Part shown: piece after piece, positions 8,531 through 18,093 of the stretch
Layout of the letters: each line of letters begins with the position of its first letter
How positions within the stretch are numbered: the first letter of the stretch is position 1
From: Verrucomicrobiota bacterium
Lineage (GTDB): Bacteria; Verrucomicrobiota; Verrucomicrobiia; Chthoniobacterales; Chthoniobacteraceae
Assembly (NCBI GenBank): GCA_009885995.1
Contig: VFJQ01000085.1
Coordinates: 1-49,068, forward strand
DNA length: 49,068 nt
Direction: 5' to 3'
Translations under genes and position numbers: made by a program
The notes under the pieces: model-generated
The model's database searches: none
Told to the model about the DNA's origin: nothing
What the model saw: the letters and a program-made list of their open reading frames with translations, nothing else

Positions 8531-10837
8531 CTACTTGCTCTTCCCCGAGCTCCCGCCGGCGAGCCCTTCGGGATCGAGGCTGAGCGGCAGGCGCACGCCG
8601 GGGAGATCCTTGAGCGTGAAGGTCAGCAGCACGCCGTAGTCTTCCTGGCCGCCGCCGTTGTCGCGGATGCTGATGCCGAGGGTGGCGATCCAGCTCGAGA
8701 GGTCGCGGTGCAGTTCGTAGCGCTGGGTCTCGAGGGTGCCGCTGTCGAATTCATAGCTCTCGCGCAGCCCGAAGCCCCAGTGGTCGTTGACCCGCCAGTA
8801 GGCGCCGAAGTCGAGCAGGTTCGAGTCGGGGAAGGTGGGGTGGCCTTCGAGATAGCGGTCGCCGACCGAGAGGCGCAGGTCTTGATACGGCATGAAGCTC
8901 ACGCGGGTGTTCACCTCGGTGAAGCCGGAGTCGAGCACGGGGAGCTGCGCTTGCATGTCGAAGGCCATCCACGAGATCGGCGTCCAGCGGATGCGGTTGA
9001 AGATGTTCGAGAAGGTGCCGTCGTCGGCGACCAGCGTCAGGCCATAGCCGGGCTGGTCGAAGCGGGTGTCGAAGAACGTATTCCACTCCAGCCAGTTGAC
9101 CGTCTGGTTGTCGCGGCGGGTCTGCCAGCGCTGGCGGGTGCCGAGGCGCAGGATGGTGCCGGTATCGATCGAGTCGATGCTGTTGAACTGCGGGTAATCG
9201 AGCGACGGGAGCTGCGTCGAGGGGTTCAGCCGGTCGAACTGCAGGATCTCGGTCGGATCTTCGCCGGAGTAAGTGTAGGCGAAGTTCAGGTAGGGCTGCA
9301 CCACGTGCCGCAGCCCATCGAGGCCCAGCGCGCGCGACTGCACCTGCTCGTAGGCCTTGGACATCTTGAAGCTCATCTCGAAGCCCGCATTGAAGACCGG
9401 CCGGAAGATCGACCCGCCGCCTTGCAGCTCCCGTTCGGTGCGGGTGATCTCGTCGCGCGCGTCGTCGGTCAGCCCGGTGTCTTCGTCGCGCAGCTCCTTC
9501 TCGATCGTCTCGGTGATCGTGAGGTCTTCGTATCGGCCCGAGTCGCTGTAGTAGGTGCCGCGGATGCCCACGCGCGGGATGATCGTCACCTTGTCCTTGA
9601 TCGAAAGCGGCAGCGTCCACTGGTGGAAGGAGTCCACGCGCGCCGACTCGTAATCCTCGAAGACCGACCCGTCGGCGTAGTTGCGCCGCAGGTAGCCCGC
9701 ACTCGTCGAACCCTCGTAAAAGACCGGCAGCTTGAAGAACGACTGGCGCTTGGTATCGAGGCTGGCCTCCGGCAGCCGCTCGGTGCCGTCGAAGTTGTCG
9801 TCGTTGAGGTTCTGCCGCCCGAGCAGCGTCACCGTGTAGTCCTCGTTCCAGTAGGTCAGCGCGATCGAGTTGTCCGGGTTCGGGTTCTTGCGGAACGCCC
9901 CCTCATCGAAGTCCTCCAGGAAGCGCGCATCGGAGAGCTTGTTGATGTCCACCGACGCGTAGATGTCCTCGGTGAGGTATTGCCGCGCCTGGAGCGAGAG
10001 CCGGTAGCGCCCGCGATCGATTTCTTCGCGGTTGAGCTGCGTGTCGTTGTTCGCGGGGCTCTGATCGTTGACCGCATAAAACCGGAACCGGCCCCAATCG
10101 CGCGCGCTCTTGCCATTCGCCCAATCACTCTCGAGGCCGCCGCCGACCCCGCGCTCGCTCATCAAGTCGAGCCGCAGCCGGGCCGACCAGCCTTCGCCGA
10201 GCGGGAAGGTGTAAGTGGTCAGCAGGAAGGCGCCCCACTTCGATGTGTAACCCGGCGTGAGCGCAAAGCCCTGCTCCTTGTTCAAGCTCTGATACACATA
10301 CGGGAACCAGAAGATCGGCGTCCGCCCCACGTAGAGCGTCACATCCGAGAAGACCACGCGATCGTTCGGATACACCCGGATGGTTTTCGCCTTCACGAAG
10401 TAGTCCATCTTCGAGTTATCCGAGGTCGAGAAGATGCCGTCCTTGATCAGGTAGGCGTTGTTTCCCAGCGTGCTGAGCGAATCCCCCGCGAACCGGAACG
10501 GCGTGAACTCGCCTCGGAAATCCGACGCATCGAGCCGCTTGGTCTCGAGGTTGTAAAGCGCCCGGTCGCCCGTGAAAAGCTGCCCATCGCGATAGATGCG
10601 CACGTTCCCGTTCACCAGCACGTCGCGGGTGTCCGGGTTGTATTGCGCGTAGTCGGCGTAGATGAGCACGGTCCCGTAGCGGATCACCACATCGCGCTCG
10701 GCGATGGCCACCCCGCCCTCGATCCGGGTCTCGTCCGCATTGATCTCGATCGGGACATCCGCAAAGCTGCTAAACTGCGCGCGCGCCCCGGCCATGCCGG
10801 CAAGAAGGAGCGCTGCGCAGACGAGGAAGATTCTCAT
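8531..10837 (-). CDS. lptD: LPS-assembly protein LptD
   Basis: A 768-residue outer-membrane protein that inserts lipopolysaccharide into the outer leaflet. After a signal peptide (MRIFLVCAALLLAGMAGARA) comes an OstA/LptA-like jellyroll domain (IEINADETRIEGGVAIAERD... to about residue 130), then a long beta-barrel region rich in alternating aromatic and charged strands. Length is close to E. coli LptD (about 780). The mature protein has no cysteine at all, so the inter-domain disulfides needed in E. coli LptD cannot form. The start was placed at the signal peptide. Its presence argues for a diderm envelope with LPS. It is transcribed ahead of ugd. Confidence 0.88.
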   Translation of the reverse strand: MRIFLVCAALLLAGMAGARAQFSSFADVPIEINADETRIEGGVAIAERDVVIRYGTVLIYADYAQYNPDTRDVLVNGNVRIYRDGQLFTGDRALYNLETKRLDASDFRGEFTPFRFAGDSLSTLGNNAYLIKDGIFSTSDNSKMDYFVKAKTIRVYPNDRVVFSDVTLYVGRTPIFWFPYVYQSLNKEQGFALTPGYTSKWGAFLLTTYTFPLGEGWSARLRLDLMSERGVGGGLESDWANGKSARDWGRFRFYAVNDQSPANNDTQLNREEIDRGRYRLSLQARQYLTEDIYASVDINKLSDARFLEDFDEGAFRKNPNPDNSIALTYWNEDYTVTLLGRQNLNDDNFDGTERLPEASLDTKRQSFFKLPVFYEGSTSAGYLRRNYADGSVFEDYESARVDSFHQWTLPLSIKDKVTIIPRVGIRGTYYSDSGRYEDLTITETIEKELRDEDTGLTDDARDEITRTERELQGGGSIFRPVFNAGFEMSFKMSKAYEQVQSRALGLDGLRHVVQPYLNFAYTYSGEDPTEILQFDRLNPSTQLPSLDYPQFNSIDSIDTGTILRLGTRQRWQTRRDNQTVNWLEWNTFFDTRFDQPGYGLTLVADDGTFSNIFNRIRWTPISWMAFDMQAQLPVLDSGFTEVNTRVSFMPYQDLRLSVGDRYLEGHPTFPDSNLLDFGAYWRVNDHWGFGLRESYEFDSGTLETQRYELHRDLSSWIATLGISIRDNGGGQEDYGVLLTFTLKDLPGVRLPLSLDPEGLAGGSSGKSK

Positions 10838-11172
10838 TGGTTGGAAGGCGCGGACCTTAACGGGGTCGAGGATTTCGCCGCAAGGGAAAAGACCGCCCAC
10901 GCTGGCGGCGGTGCGGGCGGCTCATCCTCCGCCGCCGGCTGCCGGGGTGCCTGTCAACCGTCAAAGCCTTGAAAGCCCACTCACAAAACCTGAGCCCGCT
11001 CCCAAAGCCTTGGAAGCCGACTCACAGAATCTGAGCCCCCTCCCAAAGACTTTCCCCTTGGCCCGGCCTCGGATTTGCCAAAGAAGCCCTCCTGTCCGCC
11101 GCCGCCCGAGCCACTTTTTGCGAATTCCTCGACCCTCCGCCGGTTCGCCGAATCTGGGTATACACCTTTCCA
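10838..11172. other. Intergenic region between divergent genes
   Basis: About 335 bases between lptD (leftward) and a small membrane protein (rightward), so it should hold both promoters. The only structure I can see is the 41-bp tandem repeat listed separately. No clear -35/-10 pair stands out. Confidence 0.5.
10963..11044. repeat. 41-bp direct tandem repeat, two copies
   Basis: Units 10963-11003 and 11004-11044 both begin AAAGCCTTG and end CTCCC. They differ at five of 41 positions, and a third copy starts (AAAG) and fades. They lie in the region that should carry the promoters of lptD and the small membrane gene. Confidence 0.8.
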
Positions 11173-11400
11173 ATGGACAACAGCCCTGAACCAGATTCTT
11201 GCGAAAAGCGCCTCCGCTTCGGCTGCGGTTTCACCTTCGGTGCCGTTGTCTCCTTCATTTCGGCTCTTGAGGGGTTGGCTCCCTACACTGGCACCTTTTG
11301 GGCAGCGGTTCTCGGCGTCGCTGTCATCACAGGTTTACTTGCCGTGCGCTACGGCGACGATTTTTGGCGCAAGGTCCTCGACTGGTTTCGCTGGCTGTAG
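11173..11400 (+). CDS. Small two-helix membrane protein, unknown
   Basis: A 75-residue protein with a charged start (MDNSPEPDSCEKRLRFGCGF), two hydrophobic segments (about residues 18-34 and 40-58) and a basic/aromatic tail (RYGDDFWRKVLDWFRWL). I do not recognise the family; two-helix proteins with a 'GDDFW' end are common small inner-membrane proteins of unknown role. It precedes fabV by 75 bases on the same strand. Codon use looks less GC-biased than in its neighbours (more T/A in third positions), which may mean a recent arrival or simply a small unconserved gene. Confidence 0.6.
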   Translation: MDNSPEPDSCEKRLRFGCGFTFGAVVSFISALEGLAPYTGTFWAAVLGVAVITGLLAVRYGDDFWRKVLDWFRWL

Positions 11401-11475
11401 CTTTCCCCCGCCGCACAGCCGCTCGCCTGACAAAAGTCCTCGACGCACCGCCGCGCGTCGCCGCAACTTCCGCGC

Positions 11476-12678
11476 ATGATCATCCAGCCCAAGATTCGCG
11501 GCTTCATCTGCACCACGGCGCATCCCGCCGGCTGCGCCGCCCACGTCCAGCAACAGATCGACCTCGTTTGCAGCCGCCGCCCCCTCACCGGGATGCCTAG
11601 GAAGGTGCTCGTGATCGGCGCTTCGACCGGCTACGGGCTGGCGTCGCGGATCGTGCCGGCCTTTGCCGGCGGCGCGGCCACGCTCGGGGTCTTCTACGAG
11701 AAGCCGGGCGAGGAGGGGCGCACGGGGAGCGCGGGGTGGTATAACTCGGTCGCCTTCGAGAAGGCCGCGCACGCCGCGGGGCTCTACGCGAAGTCGATCA
11801 ACGGCGACGCTTTCTCCGAGGCGATCAAGGAGCAGGCCATCGCAACGATCAAGGCCGACCTCGGGCAGGTCGATTGCATCATTTACAGCCTCGCCTCGCC
11901 GCGGCGCACGCACCCGCGGACCGGCGTGGTGCATGGCTCGGTGCTCAAGCCGGTCGGCCCGACCTTCACCGCCAAGACCGTGAACGTGGACAAGGGCATC
12001 GTGAGCGAGATCACCATCGAGCCCGCCAGCGCGCAGGAGATCGCCGACACGGTGACGGTGATGGGCGGGGAGGATTGGGAGATGTGGATCGATGCGCTCG
12101 ACCAGGCCGGCGTGCTCGCGCCGGGGGCGACGACGGTGGCCTACAGCTACATCGGGCCGGACCTCACTTGGGCGATCTACCGCGCGGGCACCATCGGCGC
12201 GGCCAAGGATCACCTCGAAGCGACCGCCCAGCGGATGAACGTCCGCCTTGCCGCCACCGGCGGTCGCGCGCTCGTCTCGGTGAACAAAGCGCTCGTGACC
12301 CAGGCCAGTAGTGCGATCCCGATCGTGCCGCTCTACATTTCGCTGCTCTACAAGGCGATGAAAGCCGCCGGCACGCACGAGGGCTGCATTGAGCAGATCC
12401 AGCGGCTCTTCGCCGAACGCCTGGCCAACGGCGCCAGCCCGCAGCCCGACGACAAGGGCCGCGTGCGCATCGACGATTGGGAAATGCGCGCGGAGATCCA
12501 GCGCGAGGTGGCGGACTTGTGGCCGCAGGTCACGACCGAGAACCTCGCCGAGCTGAGCGACATCGCCGGCTACCGCGCGGAGTTCCTGCGACTGTTCGGT
12601 TTCGGGATGGCCGGCGTGGATTACGCCGCCGAAGCCGATCCCGTCGCGCCGATGCCGAGCGCGAGGGGGGCAGCTTAA
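11476..12678 (+). CDS. fabV: Enoyl-ACP reductase FabV / trans-2-enoyl-CoA reductase
   Basis: A 400-residue NAD(P)H-dependent enzyme that performs the last reduction of fatty-acid elongation. It begins [20 protein letters not shown], the FabV signature, with the nucleotide loop [15 protein letters not shown] and the extended Tyr-x8-Lys active site ([10 protein letters not shown]). Length and order match FabV/TER rather than the shorter FabI. FabV enzymes are known for low sensitivity to triclosan. It sits just upstream of accB-accC, which make malonyl-CoA for the same pathway, so this is a fatty-acid synthesis neighbourhood, though a repeat separates them. Confidence 0.93.
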   Translation: MIIQPKIRGFICTTAHPAGCAAHVQQQIDLVCSRRPLTGMPRKVLVIGASTGYGLASRIVPAFAGGAATLGVFYEKPGEEGRTGSAGWYNSVAFEKAAHAAGLYAKSINGDAFSEAIKEQAIATIKADLGQVDCIIYSLASPRRTHPRTGVVHGSVLKPVGPTFTAKTVNVDKGIVSEITIEPASAQEIADTVTVMGGEDWEMWIDALDQAGVLAPGATTVAYSYIGPDLTWAIYRAGTIGAAKDHLEATAQRMNVRLAATGGRALVSVNKALVTQASSAIPIVPLYISLLYKAMKAAGTHEGCIEQIQRLFAERLANGASPQPDDKGRVRIDDWEMRAEIQREVADLWPQVTTENLAELSDIAGYRAEFLRLFGFGMAGVDYAAEADPVAPMPSARGAA

Positions 12679-12770
12679 ACGCAAAGGCGCAAAGGACGCC
12701 GAGAGCCGCAGAGGGAGATTTTTGTTTCATCCTCCGCGGCCCTCTGCGCTCTTTGCGCCTCTGCGTTGAA
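12678..12770. repeat. Palindromic repeat / possible terminator
   Basis: AACGCAAAGGCGCAAAGG at 12678-12695 with GCCGCAGAGG is mirrored by CCTCTGCG...CTTTGCGCCTCTGCGTT ending at 12770. This 'CGCAAAGGCGC' palindrome is a widespread bacterial spacer repeat. It starts at the last base of the fabV stop and precedes accB, so it could attenuate read-through. Confidence 0.7.
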
Positions 12771-12858
12771 TCGAAACCTCCGCCTTGACCCGTCACACAA
12801 CCGCCACCTACTCTCCGCCCCGCTTTTCCTAGGAAGAGCAAAAACCGAAGCCAAACAC

Positions 12859-13326
12859 TTGGAACTCAAAGACATCAAAGACCTCATCGCCCTGATGAGG
12901 AAGAACGACCTCTCCGTCTTCAAGATGGAGAAGGACGGCTTCAAGATCACTCTCAAGCGTGGGAGCGATTTTCAGCCCATCATCACCACGTCGACCCCGG
13001 TGGCTCTGCCAGCCGGGATGTCCGTGGCGACGCCGGCGAACCCTGCCCTCACCGAAGCCGCCCCCGCGGCTCCGGCGGCCAGCGAGTCGAACTACAAGGA
13101 GATCACCAGCCCGATGGTCGGGACCTTCTACGCCGCCCCCTCGCCCGAGGCGCCGAACTACGTGAAGGTCGGCGACACGATCAGCGAAGGCACCGTCATC
13201 TGCATCATCGAGGCGATGAAAGTGATGAACGAGATCAAGGCCGAGATCTCCGGCACCATCGTCGAAATCTGCGCCGAGACCGGCAAGCCGGTGCAGTTCG
13301 GACAGGCGATGTTCCGGGTGAAGTAA
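12859..13326 (+). CDS. accB: Biotin carboxyl carrier protein of acetyl-CoA carboxylase
   Basis: A 155-residue carrier that swings biotin between AccC and the carboxyltransferase for malonyl-CoA synthesis. It starts at a TTG giving (M)[17 protein letters not shown], the usual AccB N-terminus; the longer frame adds unconserved residues from the upstream repeat. A Pro/Ala-rich linker (about residues 45-78) leads to the lipoyl-like domain, with EAMKVMNEI holding the biotinylated Lys at about residue 121 and the typical '[13 protein letters not shown]' thumb region. It is followed 6 bases later by accC, an obvious two-gene operon. Biotin comes from the pathway that includes bioD at 18.1 kb. Confidence 0.92.
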   Translation: MELKDIKDLIALMRKNDLSVFKMEKDGFKITLKRGSDFQPIITTSTPVALPAGMSVATPANPALTEAAPAAPAASESNYKEITSPMVGTFYAAPSPEAPNYVKVGDTISEGTVICIIEAMKVMNEIKAEISGTIVEICAETGKPVQFGQAMFRVK

Positions 13327-13332
13327 CCGCCC

Positions 13333-14703
<1,371 letters not shown>

Positions 14704-14711
14704 CTCACACA

Positions 14712-14849
14712 CGCGGTCATCCCGAGCGAAGGCGCGCAGCGCCGAAGTCGAGGGACCCCGTGCGCATCGAGCGGCACTCGCAGCGCTGATCGCACGGCCT
14801 ATCGCGGGGTCCCTCGACTTCGCTTCGCTCCGCTCGGGATGACCACGCG
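14712..14849. repeat. Long palindromic repeat between convergent genes
   Basis: CGCGGTCATCCCGAGCG... (14712-14760) pairs with ...CGCTCGGGATGACCACGCG (about 14804-14849), including GTCGAGGGACCCCG against CGGGGTCCCTCGAC. It is a strong cruciform-type element, and probably a bidirectional terminator for accC and the PHP gene. Confidence 0.75.
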
Positions 14850-14863
14850 GTGGCGATGTTCAA

Positions 14864-15577
14864 CTACGGCGAGTCCGGCTCCTCCGGCGCGTGCTTGCGC
14901 GGGCGGCCGAGGCGCCGCCAGTTGCTCCACGTCTTTTTGAACGCCGCCGCCGGCGAGAGATAACGCTGGTTGAGCTGCGTCCCGCGCTTGATCTGGTCGA
15001 GCAGCCCCTTCACCGAAAACTCCGGCGCATCGAGGATCGTGTAAGCCGTCCCGATTGCCGATTCGTGATGCGCGTCGCTCGCGGCTGTCATCGGCAGGTT
15101 CCGCTTCTGTGCGTAGGCAAAGGCCTTCTTGTTGTAGCGCCTCAGCGTCGTCGCCGCGTTGAAGACTTCGAGCGCGTCGAGTTCCAGCGTATCGAGCACC
15201 GACTCGCGGATGCCCGCGCGGAAGAGATCGTAGGGATGCGGCGGAATCACCAGCCCGCCCATGTCATGCACGAGCTTCGTCACCTCCGCCGCCGGCACGC
15301 CTTTGAGATATGGCAGGATCACGCCGAGGCAGAGCAGGTGCCCCTCCGCGGTCGTCACCTCCACGCCGGGGATGATCACGAAGTCATCCACCGGCAGCCC
15401 GTCCTCGCGCACCAGTCCCTTGTCGAGCAGGTAACGGCACGCGTCGCAGGTGTTGTGATCCGTCATCGCAAACCCGTGCAGTCCCTTCTTCCGCGCCGAC
15501 TCGATGAGCGCCTCGGGCGCGCTCACGCCGTCGCCCGAAAACCACGAGTGGCAGTGGAGGTCGATGTTGTAAGCCAT
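14864..15577 (-). CDS. PHP-domain metal-dependent phosphoesterase
   Basis: A 237-residue protein starting MAYNIDLHCHSWFSGDG. It shows the PHP metal ligands: HxH (DLHCHSWFS), the DHNT motif, E in 'GVEVTTAEGH', HPYD, and a final SDAHH. PHP proteins are trinuclear-metal hydrolases acting on phosphoesters, such as 3',5'-nucleotide bisphosphates or sugar phosphates; the substrate here is unknown. The protein ends with a basic/acidic tail (RRLGRPRKHAPEEPDSP). The start is at the conserved MAYNIDLH; the longer frame is not conserved. It is divergent from the DUF1802 gene, with a 104-base gap. Confidence 0.85.
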   Translation of the reverse strand: MAYNIDLHCHSWFSGDGVSAPEALIESARKKGLHGFAMTDHNTCDACRYLLDKGLVREDGLPVDDFVIIPGVEVTTAEGHLLCLGVILPYLKGVPAAEVTKLVHDMGGLVIPPHPYDLFRAGIRESVLDTLELDALEVFNAATTLRRYNKKAFAYAQKRNLPMTAASDAHHESAIGTAYTILDAPEFSVKGLLDQIKRGTQLNQRYLSPAAAFKKTWSNWRRLGRPRKHAPEEPDSP

Positions 15578-15681
15578 GCTTGGGAACGATGAAGGCGGAA
15601 CGCAGAGGGCGGAAGTAAAATGACAACCGGCGCGCAGCGAAATCACTTCATCCCTCACCTTCCCACGTTCATCGTTCCTGC

Positions 15682-16221
15682 ATGTTCGCCTTCAAAGAAT
15701 GGACCCTCATCTGCGCCGCGCTCGCCCGCGGGGAGCAAAGCATCATCCTGCGCAAAGGCGGCATCGCCGAAGGCCGCGCCGGCTTCCGTTTCCAGCATGC
15801 GGACTTCCTGCTCTTCCCCACGCTCTTCCACGAGCAGGTGAGCAAGCTGCGCCTCCCCGCCGATACGCCGCTCCCCGCTGCGCGCGCCGATGGCCAGCAC
15901 GAGATCACCCTCGCTGCGCACGTCGAGTGGACGGCTGATGTGACCGACTGGGACAAAGTCTGCGCGCTCGAACCGCACCACCCGTGGACCCGCGCCGAGA
16001 TCGAGAAGCGCTTCCGCCAGGACGACACGCCTGCCGTCAGTCTCGCCTTCGTGCGCATCTCCGCGCTGAGCACACCACTCGTCTTCCCCGACTCGCCCAA
16101 ATACGGCGGCTGCCGCTCGTGGATCGAAGTGCCCGACCTCTCCGGCGGCACCACGCTCACGCCCGTGCTCGACGACGCCACGCACGCCGCGCGCGAGGCG
16201 GCGATCCGCGCGCTGCTTTAG
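15682..16221 (+). CDS. DUF1802 family protein
   Basis: A 179-residue protein: MFAFKEWTLICAALARGEQS, then 'ILRKGGIAEGRAGF' and 'HADFLLFPTLFHEQ', which are the family's conserved blocks. A second half holds 'EPHHPWTRAEIEKRF' and 'GGCRSWIEV'. DUF1802 proteins are soluble, common in cyanobacteria and PVC bacteria, and have no known function. The RKGG-x-x-E-G-R stretch could bind a phosphate, but that is inference. It starts 104 bases after the divergent PHP gene. Its stop overlaps by two bases the stop of a minus-strand remnant at 16218. Confidence 0.8.
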   Translation: MFAFKEWTLICAALARGEQSIILRKGGIAEGRAGFRFQHADFLLFPTLFHEQVSKLRLPADTPLPAARADGQHEITLAAHVEWTADVTDWDKVCALEPHHPWTRAEIEKRFRQDDTPAVSLAFVRISALSTPLVFPDSPKYGGCRSWIEVPDLSGGTTLTPVLDDATHAAREAAIRALL

Positions 16222-16370
16222 GCCGCCACTTCGCGCACGCGCACATCGCCGGTCAGGCCGACGAGCAGCGCGGTCGTGTCGTTGCGCTCGTCGGGTTGCA
16301 GCGGGAGCTTCGCTTTGCCGACGCTGAACTTGCCGATCTCCTCGGCCACGAACCCGAAACTGTCACCCGT
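16218..16370 (-). pseudogene. C-terminal gene remnant cut by a repeat
   Basis: Fifty coding-looking minus-strand codons end in TAA at 16218-16220: 'DSFGFVAEEIGKFSVGKAKL', then 'LPLQPDERNDTALLVGLTGD' and 'VRVREVAA'. Upstream, a TGA and then the palindromic repeat at 16371-16510 remove any start. The codon pattern is normal for this genome, so this looks like the 3' end of a gene whose front was lost when the repeat arrived. I do not recognise the family. The winged-helix gene on the other side of the repeat runs in the same direction, so the two could once have been one gene. Confidence 0.45.
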
Positions 16371-16524
16371 TCAAACGGAACCAACCCCAACGGGGTTGAA
16401 TCCGGCGCTCATGACATGGCGATGCAACCCCGTCGGGGGTTTGGGAAAATGCGGGTTGGTTGACCCAGGGTAGCCTCGCAGGCTCGGCAACCCTGGGCTG
16501 ATGGCTGTTACCCCGTCGGGGTAA
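16371..16524. repeat. Compound palindromic element
   Basis: A chain of palindromes: CAACCCCAACGGGGTTGAA near 16382, GCAACCCCGTCGGGGGTTT near 16424, CCCAGGGTAGCC...GGCAACCCTGGGCT near 16464-16500, and TTACCCCGTCGGGGTAA at 16508-16524. This 'AACCCCGTCGGGGTT plus CCCAGGGT' pattern is known from PVC genomes. The element forms the end of the winged-helix gene and bounds the gene remnant. Confidence 0.75.
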
Positions 16525-16936
16525 GCGGCTGCGGCGGGTCGGCGAGGACGATGCGGCAGGCCCCGAACTCGAGCACGCCGGGCTCGGGGCGGCGCGACGC
16601 GCGCAGGAAAAAGACCTCCGAGCGCTTGTCCGGCCCGGGTCGCGAATCGATGACGCCGAGCTTGCGGAGCTGGCCGAGGTGCTTGCGCACCGTGCTCATC
16701 CGCAAGTCGCTGCCCCGGGCGGCCTGCGGCGCGGTCAGCTCTTCGCCCGCCGCCATCCGCAGCACCATCCGCCAGCGGAAACCGTTGTTCAGCGCCATCC
16801 AAAGCGCCGGGAGCGAGACCCTCTCCTTGTCCGCCACGACGCGGGATGGCGACGGCACGGGCGCCGGGGGCGGCTCCGGCGGGAAAGGAGAAAGCCAGAG
16901 CGTGGGCAGTGGCGGCGGCAGGGAGTGTGGGTGCAT
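16508..16936 (-). CDS. Winged-helix transcriptional regulator
   Basis: A 142-residue protein with a Pro-rich N-terminal tail (MHPHSLPPPLPTLWLSPFPP), then an ArsR-like winged helix: 'LPALWMALNNGFRWRMVLRM', 'LTAPQAARGSDLRMSTVRKH' as helix-turn-helix, 'LGQLRKLGVIDSRPGPD' and the wing 'SEVFFLRA'. It most likely binds DNA; no metal or ligand cysteines are evident apart from one in 'GACRIV'. The last five residues (LTPTG) and the stop are encoded by the palindromic repeat, so the natural C-terminus has probably been replaced. The start is uncertain, because upstream codons stay open but look uncoded. Confidence 0.6.
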   Translation of the reverse strand: MHPHSLPPPLPTLWLSPFPPEPPPAPVPSPSRVVADKERVSLPALWMALNNGFRWRMVLRMAAGEELTAPQAARGSDLRMSTVRKHLGQLRKLGVIDSRPGPDKRSEVFFLRASRRPEPGVLEFGACRIVLADPPQPLTPTG

Positions 16937-17540
16937 CGTCAGTGAGGTGGGTGGCGGCGGCAGGCGCTGAGGCCGATTCGCCAGCCTGCGGCTATGAAAC
17001 GGCAGATCGCCATGATGCGCCACCTAAAAGGATTCCAGCTTCGCTTCTCTATCGAAATGCGCCATCTATCATAAGCGATGGTATGGCTTGGTGCGGCAAT
17101 GGAGCACCTGATGTCGCGGACTCGACATCTATTTCGGTCAATGGTATAAAACCATCGTATAAAGAAGGTGTCGCGTTGTGAGAAAAAGCCGGATCATCAC
17201 GCCTCGAAGGTGGCCCATCATGGGAAAAAGGCGTCCCGGTGGTTAAGAAAGCCGCCGCAGTGTGGTGCAAAGCCGCCGCCGCCTCGAAAAGAGCCGACGC
17301 AGCGTGCCTCCAAGGTGGCGCATCGTGGCAAATCGGCGTCGCAGCGTTTCGGAAGGACGCCGCAATGCGATATAAAGCCGATGCAGCCTGGAAATGCGCT
17401 TGGCCCACCGGCGCGTTTGTGAGAGCACCGCGCGGAACCGCCCGACTCCCCGCCGATCTTATGCGAACCCTTTCCACCTCCGCCCCCGAACCGGGCGATG
17501 CGCTAAGTTCAGAGTTCGTCGCATTCTCGCGCTCACCAGA
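16937..17540. other. Gene-free region with 21-bp periodic sequence
   Basis: About 600 bases with no credible gene. It contains the 21-bp repeat array listed separately, plus a less regular, more AT-rich stretch (about 17010-17160) with weaker traces of the same period. Frames stay open in several registers only because 21 is a multiple of three. The promoter of the SUKH-like gene should lie at its right end. Confidence 0.55.
17164..17394. repeat. Degenerate 21-bp tandem repeat, 11 units
   Basis: Eleven consecutive 21-base units start at 17164, 17185, 17206, 17227, 17248, 17269, 17290, 17311, 17332, 17353 and 17374. Most begin (A/G)AAG(C/G)(C/T)G and many have GCAG or CATC mid-unit; an example is AAAGCCGCCGCAGTGTGGTG at 17248. 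A longer 105-base (five-unit) register is also visible: 17202-17306 resembles 17307-17411. If translated, each unit gives a heptad (plus: KAAAxxx; minus: xxFxxAA). Weaker copies continue upstream to about 17010. Confidence 0.8.
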
Positions 17541-18038
17541 ATGAAAGACATTCTTATCCAGCTCGGTCGCCTCGCCAGTATAGGTTCCGGTTCATTCGGC
17601 TCGTTCGATCCGACTCCTCTTTTTGCAGGTGCTTCCTTCGAGTTCGCGCCGTCTGTCAGCGAGTTCTTCACCACTTGCATTCCCAGCGCCAAGCTCGACC
17701 TCGACCTTTACCGCATATTCTCGGCAGCGGACATCACCTCCGACAATCAAGACTTCATCCCGAGCTATTTCTGCGCACCACACGGCTTCATTACCATCTC
17801 CACCGATTCGTGCGGCGACGCGTTCTCCGTCGATGTCACCACAGGCAAGGTCTTCTACCTGTCGCACGAGAAGTATGAGACCGACGGAATCCACCCCGGC
17901 TGGAACGCCGACACCACTGCATTCCTCCCGACGCTGCCAGTCACGCGCGAGAACATCATCAACACGTCAGAAGGTCATTGGGACAGCATTGCCGACTTCC
18001 TCCAGGAGGTTTTAGACTATGCGACCGAAAACGCCTAA
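17541..18038 (+). CDS. SMI1/KNR4 (SUKH)-like protein
   Basis: A 165-residue soluble protein starting MKDILIQLGRLASIG. The C-terminal half has the SUKH layout: 'DFIPSYFCAPHGFITIS', 'DSCGDAFSVDVTTGKVFYLS', then 'WDSIADFLQEVLDYA'. SUKH domains often serve as immunity proteins against contact-dependent or polymorphic toxins, but many are orphans. No toxin gene is adjacent; upstream is the 21-bp repeat region and downstream, convergent, is bioD. I took the ATG at 17541 because upstream codons are unconserved repeat-flank. Codon use is slightly less GC-rich than the surrounding core genes, which fits transfer. Confidence 0.65.
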   Translation: MKDILIQLGRLASIGSGSFGSFDPTPLFAGASFEFAPSVSEFFTTCIPSAKLDLDLYRIFSAADITSDNQDFIPSYFCAPHGFITISTDSCGDAFSVDVTTGKVFYLSHEKYETDGIHPGWNADTTAFLPTLPVTRENIINTSEGHWDSIADFLQEVLDYATENA

Positions 18039-18093
18039 CCCGCGCGCCCGCGAACCGCTCCGCGAGTCACGCTAAGGATCGCGTAAGCGCGAA

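Noticed and set aside
8708..10972. A 754-residue open frame opposite lptD
   Set aside because: Antisense shadow of LptD, with no recognisable motif and no start signal.
12766..12858. A longer accB starting at 12766
   Set aside because: The extra 31 residues overlap the palindromic repeat and are unlike AccB, whose family start is ELKDIK after the TTG.
17164..17394. A CRISPR array
   Set aside because: Units are contiguous at 21 bases with no unique spacers, are diverged, and no cas gene is near.
17049..17477. A 142-residue heptad-repeat protein on the minus strand
   Set aside because: Open only because the 21-bp unit preserves frame; other frames are equally open and no start signal is seen. 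Kept as a repeat with an open question.
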